Below are positions 46,599-64,000 of a DNA stretch of 64,000 bases, piece after piece. The position numbers and the translations under genes are program-made. The DNA comes from Amphiura filiformis. Its lineage: Eukaryota; Echinodermata; Ophiuroidea; Amphilepidida; Amphiuridae. Each line of letters begins with the position of its first letter. The first letter of the stretch is position 1. Where the stretch lies: NCBI RefSeq assembly GCF_039555335.1, contig NC_092628.1, positions 100,707,893 through 100,771,892 of the forward strand, read 5' to 3'. The notes below the pieces were generated by a model. It worked only from the letters and a program-made list of their open reading frames with translations. It had not been told where the DNA came from and searched no databases.

Positions 46599-47482
46599 GA
46601 TTGACAATACTTGACATTCGAATAGTATCCTACTGCAAATACACCAGCACGGTTTAGGTATTTCATCAGCACTTTGATGGGCGACGTATCCCTCTCTCAT
46701 AGTTCTTTTCACATACTCACCCCTACACATAAATTGACACTGTTTTTGTCTAATACACCTCTGGGTGCAATTGCAATTATTAAATAAATGCAATTTGTTT
46801 CAAAGAGCTTCTCAAAAGCAGTGATATGCAATTAAACAAACTGCAAAAAAAAGGCCCTTAAATGCCATAAATAGTAAGATTATTCTAGAATGGTAAGAAA
46901 TGATATATAAAGCCTGGAAAGGAAATGTTTGTAGAGTTATAACGTGGAACGGAAATTTATGTTAGCCAATAGTGGTACAAAAGTTACCCTAATTGAAGTC
47001 TTCAAACTTCGGTTCGCGGTTATTGTGTGTTGGAGAGAATAAAATACACCAAAGGCGGTAGTAGAGCCAATAGTAGTGCATGATTGTAGTGTAGACTCAA
47101 AGAAACGGCAGACTGAAATATCTCCATCAAAGAACTGTCATATTTTGCTGGACTAACATAGTGTGTGGAAAGCTTGCTCAAGAGATATTTAGAGAGGAGC
47201 TTACGGTCAACATAGAAGGCCATTTGGAAAACACTAGCATAGCAGCTGGGATAGTAAAAACATAGTCTTCAGGACTAAGACTGAGACTGTGGTAGACCAG
47301 TGGTCTTGGACATTGCCGGATCTTAAGAATTACACGACTTATTGTGATTTTTTTTTTGGTTTTTTTTTTTTCTAATTCATTTTCACATTTCAAATGACAA
47401 TCAAACATAATTAGTTTTGATACCAATATATTCTTATTAAAATTGCGAGAAGTCCTTCCAAAAGAAGATGTACCATCATCGG
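46599..47482. other. Spacer downstream of gene E
   Basis: AT-rich DNA that should include the 3' UTR of gene E. No gene, RNA or repeat recognised. Confidence 0.5.
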
Positions 47483-47913
47483 CTAAGGAATTTCTACGCC
47501 TTCATTAAAAGTTGATTTCTGTCCATCCTCTGACACTTTACTGCACGTCTTATCCTGTTCACATTCTGCAAGGTTACCTGAAGAGAACATATGAAAAATG
47601 AAAACCTTTAATGCCCATTTTCATGTTATCAATCGTAATTTTATGATAAGATCAAAAAAGTATTGCCTTTAAACCTCCAAAGTCAGGGTGAACATGTCGG
47701 TAAATCTCTCTTTTAATGTAGACATATGCTAAAACAACGCAAGTTCACCACAAAATATTAATGTATGTGTGATCATAAGGTTTGCCATTTATTAGTAGGT
47801 ATTACAATTATTTTGGATCAAATGCATGAATATTCAAAATATGAAAAAATAAAAACAAACAAAAAACTCAACCCTATTTTTTCTGATTTCTAGATCGGTC
47901 GAAAAGGGCAATA

Positions 47914-48243
47914 CAGTGGCGTACCGTGGCCGCCCCTTCCCCGGGGGGCTGAAGAAAAGCCAATTTTGCCGCCCCTTCCTCAACAGCCCGAAAAGGTTGC
48001 CCCAATTTTTTTACGGTCGTTTGAAAAAAGTGAAGAAAAAAAAAAAAAAAAAAAAAGCCCCAAAAGGAACACATTTTGATGTATAGTTCAATTCTTTCAC
48101 ATTTTCCGCCCTTTTTTCTTTACTAATTCTTTTTGCCGCCCCTTCTTCTTCCGCCGCCCCTCTTTTTGCCGCCCCTTCTTCTTCCCTCCGCCCTTCGATT
48201 TTGCCGCCCCCTGCTTTTTGCCTCCCCCCAAATACGCGCATGT
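47914..48243. mobile_element. GC-rich GCCGCCCCTT-repeat insertion in gene E intron 7
   Basis: Gene C intron 7 reads GGGCAATACAAACC. In E the same sequence is split by about 330 bp beginning CAGTGGCGTACCG and rich in GCCGCCCCTT units, with AATA on both sides. Its start resembles the hAT-like ends at 36938. Confidence 0.6.
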
Positions 48244-48488
48244 AATACAAACCTTTTTAGGCCAATACGCGTGCTATGCAACTGCTGGCATGTGTAATTT
48301 AGAGAGGTTATAATATGTAGAAAATGAACCGCATTTTGCGATAGAACAAGAAAACAGCGTATTTTTCAGATACAATTTATTCATCTTTTCTGTAAGTATT
48401 CAACCTAAACAGCTAAAGTTATATCCTAAAGGCAACTTAACTTATGAACGCAAAACGACAGCCGTGTCAAAAGTGACTAAGGGACTAA

Positions 48489-48758
48489 GGGACCGTTCAC
48501 AAACACTTGTTGGGCTGATGCAAAAAGAGGGGCCCTTAAAAGTTTTGACCCGCCTAGGGAGGGGGGCTCTGAAAAAATTGACCACAAATTTTCCGAGGAA
48601 AATTGAGTTTATATGCTTTTCTATGGGGTTGACACATAATTTTCATGTCAAAAGGGGTGGGGCTGAAATTTTTGAGATCTGAAAAGGGGTGGAGGCGAAC
48701 ATTTTTCGCGATGATTTTTTGCATCAGGCCCCCCTAACAAGTGTTTGTGAACGGTCCC
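48489..48758. mobile_element. 270-bp PIF/Harbinger-type MITE in gene E intron 7
   Basis: Inverted ends GGGACCGTTCACAAACACTT and AAGTGTTTGTGAACGGTCCC with TAA on both sides. Non-coding. Confidence 0.8.
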
Positions 48759-51070
48759 TAAACATCAAAGTATCGCTCGACCAACCAAAGTTGAACACAA
48801 GCTCACCTTTGTTGTTTTTAATTACTTTTTCATTTTTCTCGTATCTTTTTACGGTTGAACATATTGCACACAAAAGAAACAGATTAGTGGCAATAAGAAA
48901 TTAAATATTGCTTATCCGAATTCAAACTCTTAAAACAAATCTGAGCAAGTTTCGTTCTCTTTTCATCTGAATGAAACATCATGTCATCCATGCAAATACG
49001 ATGTGTTAAATTAACATTGTGTTGCATTTGGTCAAGTACGCCTAAACAACTTGCTCAGGAATGCGTGCGTGGACATATAACCTTTTTCGGGACACCCGGT
49101 ATATTTTCAATCTTAAAGTTCTTTGATCACTATGTCGTGTCATGTCACAACTCTACACCTTCCCATTTCGACTTTTTCGTTGACATCACCATTGCAGACT
49201 TTCATTAATCATCAATATTTACATTAAAACACGACTACAAAGCAAAGTAAAACCCCTACCCATCCAAGCTTCTAATTTCGGTATATATTCATTCCATACT
49301 CTGCATCTAGCTCTATTTGGGTCTGGAATACTTCTCATATCTGGGGCCAATTCTTGATACATCTTCTTATCAGTTGTATATTGTGGCCAATCTATATCTT
49401 TGTCCTCACCGCTATATTCCTCACTTTCTGACGCAATGTTAGGGTTTCTGTAAGACAAGCAGAACATTCATTCAGATCTTCTGAACGTATAATAATAAAA
49501 TGAAATATATTATGAAATTTCAATGATCATACTTGTCTAAATCATTTTCGGACTGGTTTTTATAGCTCTTGAAATCTTTTAAGCAGAATAAGTATATGCC
49601 AAAACATACAAAAAGCGACGAACGACAAAAAACTTCATTTTCTTTATAATACTCCTGACGGGTGGCCAGGGGACAACAGTTGAAGTAATTAAACCTGTAC
49701 AAGTTATATTTTTGCGCGTGTAAATTGTCGTGCTTTGCCGATCTTGAACTACAAGAACTGCTCGGTACTTGAAAATATCTTTTTCATCCATGTCGATATA
49801 ATTATTGCACAATGGATTATTGCAGAAAAATTTCCATGTGCTAAAAAGTTTTCTCACACACATTAATGTTTTTGGAATATTTCCAAGAAATGGTAAAGCA
49901 AAGTTTAATCTTTTAAAACTTCACCATAATGTTGCATGGTATTGAAATTCACACGTAAAGCTGTAAGCACTTCATCATTGTCATTCTTGGGAAAGGTTAA
50001 AATATAACATACATATTTGCACAGTAATTTTTTCTGGGACACCATGTATTACGTATATCTCTCTTTTGCTGGATATTAAATACAGATCGAAATCTTACCC
50101 AGTTTTTGCAAAATTTGTCCAGTACTGGATCATTTTTATCGTCATGTCTACTTCAACATCCGTTAGAGTTTTATTATTCGGTAGAAAGTGATATCCAAAG
50201 AACGTAAGGTCGTCGCCATGGCTTGCTCCACTCCATGGCGCGTGTAAATAAATTGATTGCGAAGGGTGATGGTTGAAATAATATGCATAAACGGATCCAA
50301 CATTATTAGCTTCAAATGCACCACGTAGGTATACATCATTTGAACATGCAAAATAATAATCGCCTAACAATTTGCTAAGAGCATCGATGTAATTGCAGTC
50401 GGGGTTTGATAATATTGAATCGTCAAAATAAACAAGTTCCAAGGCACCACGTTGAAGAGGTTGAAGAAAGGGAGTTACTTTAAACATAGTGATTATCTGC
50501 TCGAATTATGATGCATTTACGTGTGGTTTCTCTGTTGTGTCTGGGTATAAGAACATCAGAATCCCGGTGCCCTCATCTGCATTGTAACCTGACATGATAT
50601 CGGCTCTGTTGAACGATCTATTTTCGATGAGAACCAATGGATCTTCTGGAAGAAAGTTGGCGTTGATGACAGGAGAAAAAGGTGTTACCGTATTGTCTTC
50701 CATCCCTTCGGATCCATAAAAAAACTGTAAGATTATACATAAGATGTTGGTTGTTATGAACATTGACACGATTTGTTTCACGTACATGAATGTGAAATAT
50801 TGAAACAAAACTACAATAGGTTTACCCACCGATGATCGCATGTCTCTTTACATGTATTTTAAACCGAATTTGATGAGAGATCTTTTAAAGATGGAAAACG
50901 TTTTTACTGAAGCGTGAGCAAATTATATATTCACTTTGCAAAAATGAATATTTGCTCTTATTCGGTACCAGATATTAGATATTTGTATTCGACCTCATAT
51001 ATTTGGCATAATTTTACTGATAATGATCAATGATCATTGATCATGCTAATATAATGTAGTAATGTACTTA

Positions 51071-52439
51071 TATGGTTGGCTATTCGGGTCATTACGTGTA
51101 TTGATACGTGTATTCGAAATTTCGAATACGCGTAATAGAATAGGCCAATCAGCGTTTAGATTCGAGAACGTGGGTTACAATTTCGACCTCGTGAGACTGC
51201 CCGCATGTGATATCAAAGCAATTGGCACTTGTCCTCGTGCACTAATAACAAACTTCACTTAATAATCAAAAGGCTTATAATTATTACAAGAATAAGAAGC
51301 GGGAGAAGAATGTGAATGAAGATTATTTTGAAACCGACCCGATATAGCATTCATTTCTACATACTTACAAAGTATGATGTTTTGCATAACTTTTATTTTG
51401 CATAAAGAAACACCGCGCGATGTGAGTTGTAAGGGTGCAAACTACCAAATTACTGTTTCTCTTCATTTATTAGACATTCGGATAATCATCCCTAAAAACA
51501 GAAACGTACAGTCATGCAGCGTACACTTTTAAAACATGTGTTTGAACCTGAGGTAGGCATAATACTAGTTCCAGGTTTGAACATAAACACTAACTTATGC
51601 AGGATACACCCCATGCAGCCTACGCTTATACGGTAGGTATGACCAAACACGGAGGAGCTGAAGGTCACTCTGTATATTTATCTTCTACCTGACCAGCATG
51701 CAAATGCCTCAGAATATAGACAACCGCAGGTCAAGGCTGTGTATGTGTTGTTCGGTATCGGTCGCTTTAGGGCAGGATACGGTCACTGTTCTAATATTCT
51801 CTACTTTCAAAGAATAATTCATATTATAATTTATATGTAGCCTAGCCTAATACTTTAGGATTCAATGTGGAGACAGATATATACAGATATTGCTAATTCA
51901 TTTGTTACATACACTATCCGCTGTTTAAAATGTTTTTATTCCAGGACGGAATAAATTTAGGCCCTATTCCACATAGAATAAAGTTGGTACTAAGAGTGGA
52001 GTGTATCCTATCTATTTTTTGCTACATCAGAAAATATTTCAACACGGAATAAATGCATTTTAATTTCCCCCAGAGAATTTTTAAAAAAAGCATTTTGTAT
52101 AAAGGAAGCCGATAGGCCTACCTTTAACCCTCAATTCTCCCCTTAAAAGGTATGAAAATACCAAAAACGACTTTATTCTCTGATCTTTTAGCATGTTCTG
52201 TTCATTCCCGTCATTTCTTACAAAAAACGGCGTGATGTAGCACGGTGAGGATTAAATTATCTCCGAATTTTTATCTGCGGTGAACGAGGTTGTTTACGTG
52301 CCTCGATTTAAATACACGGGCTTTAAAATTTCCCTCCCACGTTCTCGAAACTCAACGCTGATTGGTCTGTTCCATTGCGCGTATTCGAAATTTCGAATAC
52401 ACGTATTAATGAACGTTATGATCTGTTTAGCCAACCATA
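51071..52439. mobile_element. 1.37-kb TIR element inserted at the gene E exon 5 splice donor
   Basis: Ends TATGGTTGGC and GCCAACCATA extend over about 100 bp of imperfect inverted similarity, including ATTCGAAATTTCGAAT near each end. TACTTA flanks it (51065-51070 and 52440-52445) where gene C has it once. It contains the dispersed repeat of 51460-51925. Confidence 0.85.
51460..51925 (-). repeat. Dispersed repeat, inverted copy of 33355-33790
   Basis: Reverse complement of the gene D intron 3 repeat over about 450 bp, inside the TIR element at 51071-52439. Confidence 0.7.
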
Positions 52440-53209
52440 TACTTACACTCATGTTCGCATTAATGATATCATCAACAGGTGCATTACGCAGGCAGTGATC
52501 TACAAGTTGTTCTGTGGTCTCTTCATTGCACCCAACAAGCTTACCAAGTGTAAATGCTCGTTTGGCGTGATTAGCCGTATCTATGTTACGTGCCCAAGGT
52601 GCAATAGCAACGCCACTCTTAAGAAAAAAATCACGATGAAAATTGAGTAAAACAAAAACATAAAATTGACACTAAAACTAGTACAAGTACTAAATTACGC
52701 AAATTATCACAAATTCAAGTCAAAGATTGGAACTTCTTTAGCTGTTGATATTGTGCCGTAATTTGACATCAACATATGAGAGATTCAGATGGATTGGTCC
52801 CATGTGAGAATGCGAATACGTCACAGGAGAATGATTTGAATAGTTACACGGGCGTAAGAATTAAGAAATCGTTGCCTCTCGGTTAAATTGGATTGATCGA
52901 CGTGAACACATTTTACCTTAACTTATAAATATAAACGTCTTTTTGGAAGATGTAACCTTCATATTTTGGCAATTCATTAGTAGAGTGGTGTAATATTTTT
53001 GTGTCTCAGCGATGAGAAGCAAAGGTAGAAAGGAGGAGGAAAGCGAATTTGGTACATTGTAGCATGGGCACCATTTCGAAATTACGCCCTAAAAAGGTGT
53101 TGATTAGCAAGTCGAAAGGGGAAAGCAACTTATATTTAAGAGGGGTTGGGGCAGACCATTTTGAGAATTAACCACCTGGGTACACATGTTATTGCAAAAC
53201 AACAACTTA

Positions 53210-53455
<246 letters not shown>

Positions 53456-53921
53456 CTAAAACGATAACTACAATTTATCAAGAACAAGTCGGGACATATT
53501 TTAGAAATAAAAATGAAATTTCAAAACTTGAAAGTTCAAATAGTCTGGTTAATAGTTTTGGCTCAATATTTTGTGGTACTTGCCTGCAATATTCTTTTGT
53601 ACCCATTTCATGGCTTCTACCTGATCAAGCATCCCCATATTACCCGGCACAATATCGTCTCCTGCAAATTAAGATTTAAAAAATTGATTTTATAATATGT
53701 TCCTCACTGAGACTAAGAAAATCCTTATTTTGTTGTCCTCGACCTTGTGGCTGACAGGGTTGGTCTTTCTGATTGTTTTGATTATTTAAAGATCATACCC
53801 AAAATTAACTTATAATTATAATACTAGTAATTAAAGACTAAATTGGGATCTTTTGCCTGGATCTTATTCTGTGACTCAGATGAGTTTGTGTCCGCCGACG
53901 AACAATAGAGGTATCTAAGAG

Positions 53922-54269
53922 CCCAGCAAACCCAAAAAGGTTCTTAAACGTTTTAAACACGTTTGGGTTTATTCAAAACGTTTTATTCAAAACATTTAAA
54001 TGTCGGATTATATAAAGGTCATAAAAACGATTTTAAAACGTTTTATAGCCAAAAAGACTACAACAATATTTTTGAACTGTTGTCAAAAAGCTATTGTTAA
54101 ATATTTTTGGCAAACGTTTATGTAAAGTATTTTGTCAACTCTTTAATAACGTTAAGCTGTTTTGCATCTAGTTTTCAAAAGTAGTTTTAGAACGTCATTA
54201 AAATGTTTTGTATCCTTAATATAACCGACAATAAAACATTTTCTGCAAAAAAGTTCTGTGTTTGCTGGG
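53922..54269. mobile_element. CCCAGCAAAC-type element in gene E intron 2
   Basis: Inverted ends CCCAGCAAACC and GTGTTTGCTGGG around 348 bp rich in AACGTTTT. It shares position with the gene C copy (15337-16304), so it predates the block duplication. Confidence 0.7.
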
Positions 54270-54524
54270 AGGTTTATAAACAGGGGGATTTCAGTAGAAC
54301 AGCCCTACATGGTGTATAGTATTTTTTCCATTGTTGTTTGAACTTTAAAAATAAGTCTATACCGAAATGTACTAGAAACGTTAGAATGAGCAGGATGGCC
54401 GTAGCCATCGTGGTGGTATATCATTTCTGTGACCCTTGATCCCGACATTGCTCTTATGAACTCCCACCCTCCTGGAAATATGTATATTAAACATAAGAAG
54501 ATTTCAGGGGTTGGTCACCCACTT

Positions 54525-54720
54525 TTGCATGGTATTTTTGGGACTTGAGAGCACATCGGGTACACCAAATTGCATTCTAAACATTATTAACATCACAAAT
54601 TTGCAACAAACTCAAATTGTAAAAAAAAATTACCCCCGGGCAGATTTTTTGCTATTTCTGCATCTACGATTCTGCCAAATATGTCTCCTTTTGATATACC
54701 ACGTCACATATGATAATACA
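54525..54720. mobile_element. Deleted transposon remnant in gene E intron 1
   Basis: Short form of the remnant at 16586-17000: GGGACTTGAGAGCACATC joins directly to the ACATTATTAACATCACAAAT segment, so the middle is lost. Confidence 0.6.
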
Positions 54721-55742
54721 TGTACACATACATACCTGTAGAAAGGAATCCGAAAGCATTCAATCTGTAGTTAATAGAAACAACAATGACGTCACCAAGG
54801 GCTGCTAAAGGGTGCAGGTCCATTTCCTCCGTAAAGCTCCCGGCTCCCATATTATAACCTCCACCGTGTATCCAAAACATCACAGCTGCATTGGAAGGCT
54901 TTTGTATAAACAAATTGTTTCAAACAAAAATAAGTACAATAAACGTATGACCTTATTATGGGTATTTTATACAAACTTTAAGGCTTTCCGTGATAATGAA
55001 TAAATGTTTATAAATTTGATGTGTAAATAAAAATTTCTATAAAATAAATAAATAAACAAATTAATGATTTTTTTTTCAGAATTCTATAATACAGAAAGGG
55101 TTTGTAATAGAGGTTCCGTTACATTTTGTTATAAGTACTTTCTTGGTCATGGAAGTAACGTTGAACGCAAACTTCACTGGCTTACCTTGAGGATCAAGAA
55201 CTTTGGACAAATTAAATCAACTAATATATAAAATGATGATATTGGAATTACTTTTATTTGCAGTATCATGATAATAATCGTGATAGATGCCAACGCTGTA
55301 CATTGGAGCCAGCGTTTACGATTTAACGGATTAATTAAATGATTTTGAGTATGACATAGTTAAAAACTGTCCACTATTATCTTACCTTAGACTGGGGAAC
55401 AAACACATTCAAGACAAGACAGTCCTCATCCATATTCTCCCTTTTCAATGGAAAGATATCAGGCATTATAAATTGTGGGCAATACTTGCTGTACTCTTGT
55501 GCACTGAGTTTTCCCTTCCATTCCTTAGGTACTGGTGGCTTAAATCTCAATGGTCCAACAGGTGCTTCAGCGTAAGGAATACCTAAGTATGCATCCACCT
55601 CATGGTTTACGCCATTAGATTGGAATTGATATCGTGTGCCAGTTATTTGTTCCTGTTCTACTGTTACTGTTGGGTCACTTGCAAAGACGGAACACACCAA
55701 CAGGAGCAATTGTACAGCCCCTTTCTGAATATTGAACATCAT

Positions 55743-55805
55743 TTTTAGTGAGCTTGGATAGTACAGTATATATACGCTCTACTTGTACTTAGACTATGCG
55801 GGTAG
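55743..55805 (-). promoter_or_regulatory. Conserved 5'-flanking block of gene E
   Basis: Minus strand AAGTACAAGTAGAGCGTATA then TATATA-like core (about 55767-55774) and CTCACTAAA at the ATG, as at C and D. Promoter or 5' UTR by inference. Confidence 0.4.
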
Positions 55806-56012
55806 AACGTGTAAGTAATCTATGGAAATAGTATTTGCATAGGGTTATCTGGTTAAGGGTTAAGGTCATATTGATTTGAGAATGTGTCAATATTAGACAC
55901 ATTATGTTATATTCTGGAGAGATTAGCTTTGACGTTAAAAGTACAAATTATTTTCTTCTAATGACTAAATGTTATTATGAGGGGAAAACGTAATATACAT
56001 GAAAGCCTTCTA

Positions 56013-56574
56013 TACTGCGCCAAAAAGCCTCCTCACAATTCTAATCCTGCAAATTATGACACCACATTGAATCCAATGCGACCTCAAGAAGTAGTTACAA
56101 GCAATTGAATAGACGAAGGTCCAGTTTTAAAAGTGACAAACTGGTCTATACCGTGAGGCGCAAAAAAGATTCCAACAGACGCAACAAAGAGACAACATAG
56201 TTTTTTCAATGAAGCTTTATTTAAGGCAGTTTTTATTGCAGTTTTTACTTCTCTGTACTTTCATTTTATTTGTCAGTTGTTTTGTTTCAGTTTTGTTTTG
56301 TTCCTTTTGTTTTAAATTAAAGGCACGCATAAATTAGCCATTCACCACTCTCAAACCAGATGTCTAGTCAGTGGAGTTTTGAATAGGCCAGTTTGTCACT
56401 TTTAAAACTGGACCTTCGTCTAATCAAATGCTTGTAACTTTGCTTTTTGAAGTCACATTGGATTCAATGGGGTGTCATAATGTGAATCTATTAAACAAAT
56501 AAATCTACCCAAATAGTTTAGTTTTAAAATTAGAATTTTTCTTCCAAGTGTAAGGATACCTTTTTAGCGCAGTA
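56013..56574. mobile_element. TA-target element upstream of gene E, paralogous to 19844-20481
   Basis: Ends TACTGCGCC and GCGCAGTA with flanking TA (56011-56012, 56575-56576). The interior matches the copy upstream of gene C, with several deletions. Confidence 0.75.
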
Positions 56575-56726
56575 TATTTAAACAAATCTTTTTTAACACA
56601 CTACAACAATATTTTTAAATGTTTTTTAAATGTTTTCAAAAAATGTTATTGTAAACTACTATTTTTACAAACATTTTTGTCAAATATTGTGTCAATACTT
56701 AAATAACATTATGTTAAAATGTTTGA

Positions 56727-56941
56727 ACCCAGCAAACACAGAAATGTTCTTAAAATTATTAAACGTTTTCTGTAAGACATTTTTGTTTGCTGAGCAGTAG
56801 ATTATCAAAAATGTTTTTTAAGGTTATGAAAACGTTTTATACTCTTAATATACCTTTTATATAACCCGACATTTAAACGTTTTCTGACAACCTTTTATAA
56901 CCTTTTACGAATGATATCGAAAACGTTTTGTGTTTGCTGGG
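56727..56941. mobile_element. CCCAGCAAACAC-type MITE
   Basis: CCCAGCAAACACAGAAATGT at the left and AACGTTTTGTGTTTGCTGGG at the right bound 215 bp. Non-coding. Confidence 0.75.
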
Positions 56942-57235
56942 TGGCGTCACCCTGCTATGTTATTTGTGGCAGAAGAGACATTTTGAAGGTATTTCGTCTC
57001 GAACTGGAAGTGACCTCTTAGTGACCTTTGACCCCAAATCTGTGAACACCTTATAGACACTGGTTCATATGAATGCATTTGTTCAAGTGACATCACAATG
57101 CTATGTTGTATGTGGCAGAAGAAGCAATTTAAAGGTATTTCGACTCGGGCCGGAAGTGACCCCCTAATGACCTTTGACCCCAAATCTGTTAGCACATTAT
57201 AGACACTGACTAATGTGCAAGTGGCGTTACTGTAC
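56938..57235. repeat. Satellite-like repeat with TGACCTTTGACCCC, E-F interval
   Basis: Two to three units like those at 20490-21000, with the motif at 57022-57035 and 57168-57181, 146 bp apart. Confidence 0.75.
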
Positions 57236-57794
57236 TACCATAATAACTCGATAGTTAACATGTGTAACTAAGTGTAATCAGATGATTACTATTTAACTTT
57301 AAAATCCACGCTAGTTTTATTGAAGATAATGCTGTATTCGTAATGATTTATGTTAAGCATATTTAGGATAAATTGTTCATTGTTTTGATTATGCGTGATT
57401 CCGTGCATAAATGTTGACTTTCAGAAACAGTATGGTTTAAGACAAACTCGTACAAGTCTTCTTGCTAATGTAACATTTAGATTTTGGCATATGAAGACAG
57501 CTCATAGTTTTCTTTTCGCCTGTAAACAAAACTCTCCCATGATAGTGTACTACGGTAATTTTAAGTACCCTTCAGATTCGTCTATGGGCCTATTGTGATG
57601 AATGTTTCCAATATATAAACCACTGTTGATTGGACTCCATTTCAATATTGGCGCTTTCGAATCAAATGCAAATAGGTTTTGAGAATTATCAATTCAATTT
57701 TTATGAATTGCTATGTCCTTCGCTTCCCCACTCAAAAGGAGATGACAAGTGAAGATGACACCAGTAACCGTCATCTTAAGGAGTTTCTGCGCCT

Positions 57795-63546
<5,752 letters not shown>

Positions 63547-64000
63547 CTTTTGTAGAAATAATATAAAACAAATAAGCACAATAAAAGGTATGAACTTTTA
63601 AACCTTTTTTTTTTAAGTTATAAATTGATGAGTGATTGAATTCGTCTATAAAATAATAAGTAAGAATTCTAAAATCCAGGAAATGGTTTGTAATGAATGG
63701 CCAAACGCATTCAATGTTTATAGGTTCCCGTACATTTGGTTAGAAGTGCTTTCTTGGTCATGCAAGTAAAACTGAACAATGCTAATGTGCTGAATTACCT
63801 TAAAAGGGCATTCATTCATTCATTCATATTTTATTTTCATCAATCTTCAACATCAATATACAAGTGACACTAATAGCTCAACAAAGTAATAAAATTAAAT
63901 GCAAACAAGAGTCATTGGTATAAATAAATATCAATACATTTAGGCAGTAACAATTAGATCAATATAATTAAATTAGAATAGCATTATTATGTATGATTGA
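63547..64000. other. Gene F intron 1 (partial) with probable LINE 3' end
   Basis: Intron sequence continues to the window edge. From about 63810 a CATT microsatellite followed by ATATTTTATTTTC and AT-rich sequence looks like the 3' tail and UTR of a minus-strand LINE running off the window. Confidence 0.4.

Overview
This is animal nuclear DNA: AT-rich, with genes split into many short exons and introns packed with LINEs and non-autonomous DNA transposons. No prokaryotic features were seen. The transposon mix (CR1/L2-group LINEs, long foldback elements at TTAA or TA targets, hAT-like elements with 8-bp target duplications) suggests a marine invertebrate, perhaps an echinoderm or hemichordate. 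That placement is a guess.

The window is a tandem array of secreted cholinesterase-like type-B carboxylesterases, all on the minus strand. In transcription order they are F (5' end beyond the window), E, D, C, a lone first exon (B), and A (3' end beyond the window). C and D are complete with eight coding exons each (598 and 596 codons). All share one architecture: exon 1 signal peptide and N-terminal core; exon 2 HGGGY oxyanion hole; exon 3 a short exon with a GC splice donor; exon 4 the GESAG nucleophile elbow; exon 5 a disulfide loop; exon 6 the catalytic Glu and His; exon 7 the last core disulfide Cys; exon 8 a short Cys-bearing tail. The Trp that binds choline in true cholinesterases has no counterpart, so general carboxylesterases (detoxification or lipid/ester hydrolysis) or non-catalytic relatives are more likely than acetylcholinesterases.

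C and E match each other through exons, introns and 5' flanks, and so do D and F. A two-gene block (C-D / E-F) was therefore duplicated. The comparison dates many insertions: sequence present in one copy and absent at the same place in the other, flanked by a short target duplication, must have arrived after the duplication. Gene E has an in-frame stop in exon 6 and gene F a one-base insertion in exon 8.

Layout: 1-6959 gene A, with two LINEs and a nested hAT-like element in intron 3; 7482-7835 lone exon 1; 9435-19537 gene C; 19538-26801 intergenic with a TA element, a 110-150 bp satellite-like repeat and two LINEs; 26802-42274 gene D, whose introns hold a possible solo LTR, several TIR elements and a 2.9-kb hAT-like element carrying a recent 560-bp tandem array; 42275-47482 intergenic with a three-level transposon nest; 47483-55742 gene E; 55743-57775 intergenic; 57776-64000 gene F.
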